Source: Oscillospiraceae bacterium (lineage in GTDB: Bacteria; Bacillota; Clostridia; Oscillospirales; Oscillospiraceae). From it: a stretch of 64,000 nt of DNA. The stretch spans positions 121,052 to 185,051 of the forward strand of contig JAAWDI010000011.1 of NCBI GenBank assembly GCA_022793685.1, written 5' to 3'. Below are positions 62,134 to 64,000 of the stretch, in pieces. Each line of letters begins with the position of its first letter. Position 1 is the stretch's first letter. The translations under genes and the position numbers were made by a program. Under the pieces are notes generated by a model that saw only the letters and a list, made by a program, of their open reading frames with translations, was not told the origin of the DNA and made no database searches.

Positions 62134-63357
62134 TTACTCTCCGGTGGGCTGAGGCGTTCCGGTCGGTTCCGGTGTGCCCGAAGGCGTGGGCTGGGGCGTA
62201 TCCGTACCGGAGGGCTGGGGCGTATTGGTCGGCTCCACAGTTTCTGTGGGTTCCGGCTCCTGCGCTTCCTGCAAGGAGAGGCGGTAGTCGCTCAAAGCAG
62301 GGTAGAGGACGCTCAGGTCGATAGAGGCATAGGCTTCGGTTTGCTCCACCACGGCGGTTTCCATCCAGCTGTCCAGCGTGTCCGCAAAGATTTCAGCCCG
62401 CACGTCCTCGGTGTCGGCGTCCAGCCGGAGGATGATGTGGTAGCCGAAGTCACTCTCCACCAGCTCGGAAATCTCATTCTCCTTCAATTTCAGAGCGGCT
62501 TCCTCATAGGGCGCTACCATTTGGCCGGTGGTGGCCAGGTAGCCGTCTGGGTTGTAGAGGTTTCCCTCCTCGTCCCGTCCGTCCTCGCTGTTGGCGTTCA
62601 TCAGCTCGTCAAAGAGGGCGATGGGGTCGTCGGCCTCACGGAGCTGCTGGAGCAGGCTCTCCGCCCGTTCCTTGGCGGATGCTTTCTCCGCTTCGGGCAG
62701 AGGGTCGTTGTTGGCATCCAGGGTAGAGATGAGGATGTGCTTGGTGCGGTACAGGCCGCCGTCCGCAAGGTACTGGTCAACCTCTTCATCGGTGAGCCGG
62801 TTCAGGTAGTGGCGGTAAAGGTACTGAATGGAGTTCATTTTATAATAAGCGTCATAGGACAAGCCAATTTGAGAAAGCCACTGGGTGAACTCCACCTTGC
62901 CGCCCCGGTCCTCGATGGCGGTGTCCACCATCTCTGCCTGAAGTTCGGCCTCCTCCTCTTTGGTGAGGGTGATGTCGTCCGCCTCTGCGCGGGTGGACAG
63001 GATGCGGTAGAGCTTGGCAGTGTTCAGCGCGTCAGAAAGGATATACTCCTGAAGGGTTTGCTCCTCTCCGCTGTCGTCTGTGCGAAAAGCGCCGTCCCAC
63101 GCCATGTTTTCCACGCCGCCGTAATAGTAGGCGGCCAGATAGTCGCAGTCATAGAAGGCCCAGTAGAGCAGCTCCTCGGCGGTGATGGGCTGGCCGTCCA
63201 CGTTGGCCACCACCGTGTCGCGGGTGAGGGCGTTTTCCGAAAGCTGGGCGATAATATCCTCCGTCTTGTACCGGTTGCCGCCGGTGCAGCCCGCCAGCAG
63301 CCCGGCGGTCAGGCACAGGGACAAAAGAAGCGCAAGGGCGCGCTTTGCGTGTTTCAT
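62134..63357 (-). CDS. PrsA/SurA-like peptidyl-prolyl isomerase lipoprotein
   Basis: A 407-aa secreted foldase. It has a lipoprotein signal (MKHAKRALALLLSLCL... with lipobox LLAGC, C24), a SurA_N-type helical region (about 40-185), a parvulin domain (begins near residue 190 with LYRTKHILIST, ends near 315 with SDFGYHIILRLD) and a Pro/Thr-rich tail of ~50 residues (repeats of the TPQPSGTDTPQPTPSGTPEPT type, here paraphrased by composition). It helps fold exported proteins at the membrane-wall interface. Start at 63357 has AGGAGG nine bases upstream. The gene follows mfd, as in many clostridia. Confidence 0.9.
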   Translation of the reverse strand: MKHAKRALALLLSLCLTAGLLAGCTGGNRYKTEDIIAQLSENALTRDTVVANVDGQPITAEELLYWAFYDCDYLAAYYYGGVENMAWDGAFRTDDSGEEQTLQEYILSDALNTAKLYRILSTRAEADDITLTKEEEAELQAEMVDTAIEDRGGKVEFTQWLSQIGLSYDAYYKMNSIQYLYRHYLNRLTDEEVDQYLADGGLYRTKHILISTLDANNDPLPEAEKASAKERAESLLQQLREADDPIALFDELMNANSEDGRDEEGNLYNPDGYLATTGQMVAPYEEAALKLKENEISELVESDFGYHIILRLDADTEDVRAEIFADTLDSWMETAVVEQTEAYASIDLSVLYPALSDYRLSLQEAQEPEPTETVEPTNTPQPSGTDTPQPTPSGTPEPTGTPQPTGE

Positions 63358-63445
63358 AGGTGCGTTCCTCCTAAAAATAGGGTGTGCATACATCCCAGTT
63401 ATCCTAACACAGTTTGCCTGTCCGCGCAAGCGAGGCGGAAAATAT

Positions 63446-64000
63446 TTACACTTCGGACACATCCGCCGCCTGACCGGACGCGTAATCGTCCACCAGCTTG
63501 CGGGCCAACCGGAGGGGGTCGTCCCCCTTCTTCAGCCGGAGGGAGAGATAAGGCTTTTCTCCGGCGGAAAAGAGCAGGCGGCCCTTGTAGGCGCTGTCGC
63601 CGCACAGTTCCGCCACCCGCTTAAAGTTGCAGGCGGGAACTGTGAAGAGCAGGCAGCCGTTCTTTTGGCTGATTTCGGTCATACCGCATTCCGCCGCTCC
63701 GGCGCGGAGCAGGGCCACGGCAATCAGGTTGTTCACCGAGCGGGGCGGGTCGCCGTAGCGGTCAATCAGCTCGTCGGTCATGTCGTCGGCGTCCGCCTCG
63801 CTGCGAATATGGGCGATACGGCGGTAAAGGTCCATTCGCTGTTCCGGCGAGGGTACATACCGGTCTGGAATGGAGGCCGCCACGCTCAGGTCGGCGGCGC
63901 ACGCCGCCTCTTGCGGCAGAGGTTTGCCCTGTTGGGTGAGAACGGCCTCCTCCAACAGCTTGAGGTACATATCATAGCCCACGCTCATGAGGAAGCCGGA
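63446..64000 (-). CDS. mfd: Transcription-repair coupling factor, C-terminal part
   Basis: The last 184 codons of Mfd, running off the right edge; sequence upstream of the first ATG (63988) stays open as SGFL. The piece SVGYDMYLKLLEEAVL and IPDRYVPSPEQRMDLYRRIA belongs to the C-terminal TRCF domain (D7) that gates UvrA binding. Mfd removes RNA polymerase stalled at DNA lesions and recruits UvrAB. Only this portion is visible, so motor motifs cannot be checked. Confidence 0.93.
   Translation of the reverse strand, partial: SGFLMSVGYDMYLKLLEEAVLTQQGKPLPQEAACAADLSVAASIPDRYVPSPEQRMDLYRRIAHIRSEADADDMTDELIDRYGDPPRSVNNLIAVALLRAGAAECGMTEISQKNGCLLFTVPACNFKRVAELCGDSAYKGRLLFSAGEKPYLSLRLKKGDDPLRLARKLVDDYASGQAADVSEV

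Overview
The window looks like the replication-origin region of a G+C-rich, endospore-forming Clostridia bacterium, most like the Oscillospiraceae (Flavonifractor/Oscillibacter-type). This rests on the dnaA-dnaN-yaaA-recF-remB-gyrB-gyrA block, rpmH-rnpA-yidD-yidC-jag beside it, a spore protease gene (gpr), Noc plus ParA/ParB, Gram-positive Shine-Dalgarno sites, and G+C that reads as roughly 58-60% by eye. The genus is inference; no 16S gene is present.

Layout. 1-0.7 kb: rpsO-pnp end with a structured leader. 0.7-6.6 kb: PduL acyltransferase, an XRE regulator with an MBOAT/SGNH O-acylation pair, lepA and a tiny membrane protein. 6.8-11.9 kb: serine recombinase, DUF1622 protein, split transketolase, glyS, rnhA. 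12-14 kb: a small membrane protein behind two LexA boxes, then a LysM/G5/M23 cell-wall peptidase. 14-18 kb: gpr, rpsT, yihY and an AT-rich, probably acquired methyltransferase-endonuclease fusion. 18-27 kb: the gyr/rec/dna operon, with oriC between dnaN and dnaA. 27-34 kb: rpmH to jag, then yaaO-darA-holB-ricT without tmk. 34-45 kb: a long minus-strand run, noc-parA-parB-X-serS-mscL-Y-rsmG-minD-mgsA-hisS-aspS, carrying two parS sites. 45-64 kb: accessory and housekeeping genes: a membrane protein, an old-yellow-enzyme reductase, an ECF sigma/anti-sigma pair, a 2-hydroxyacyl-CoA-dehydratase-like pair with a fused activase, an ABC exporter with divergent TetR gene, a YitT protein, xpt, a Ca2+-type P-ATPase, a PrsA-like foldase and the end of mfd.

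How the parts work together. DnaA, DnaN, RecF, gyrase, HolB, ParA, ParB, Noc and MinD form a replication, segregation and division-placement core around oriC. The small SOS-controlled membrane protein could add a damage-responsive brake on division. The strongest leads are that protein, the parS site that is also the hairpin of an intrinsic terminator, an intrinsic terminator in the dnaA leader, a hairpin that separates a Shine-Dalgarno sequence from its start codon, a duplicated structured repeat between the two ABC genes, and the fused dehydratase/activase. No rRNA, tRNA, CRISPR array, insertion sequence or prophage was seen.
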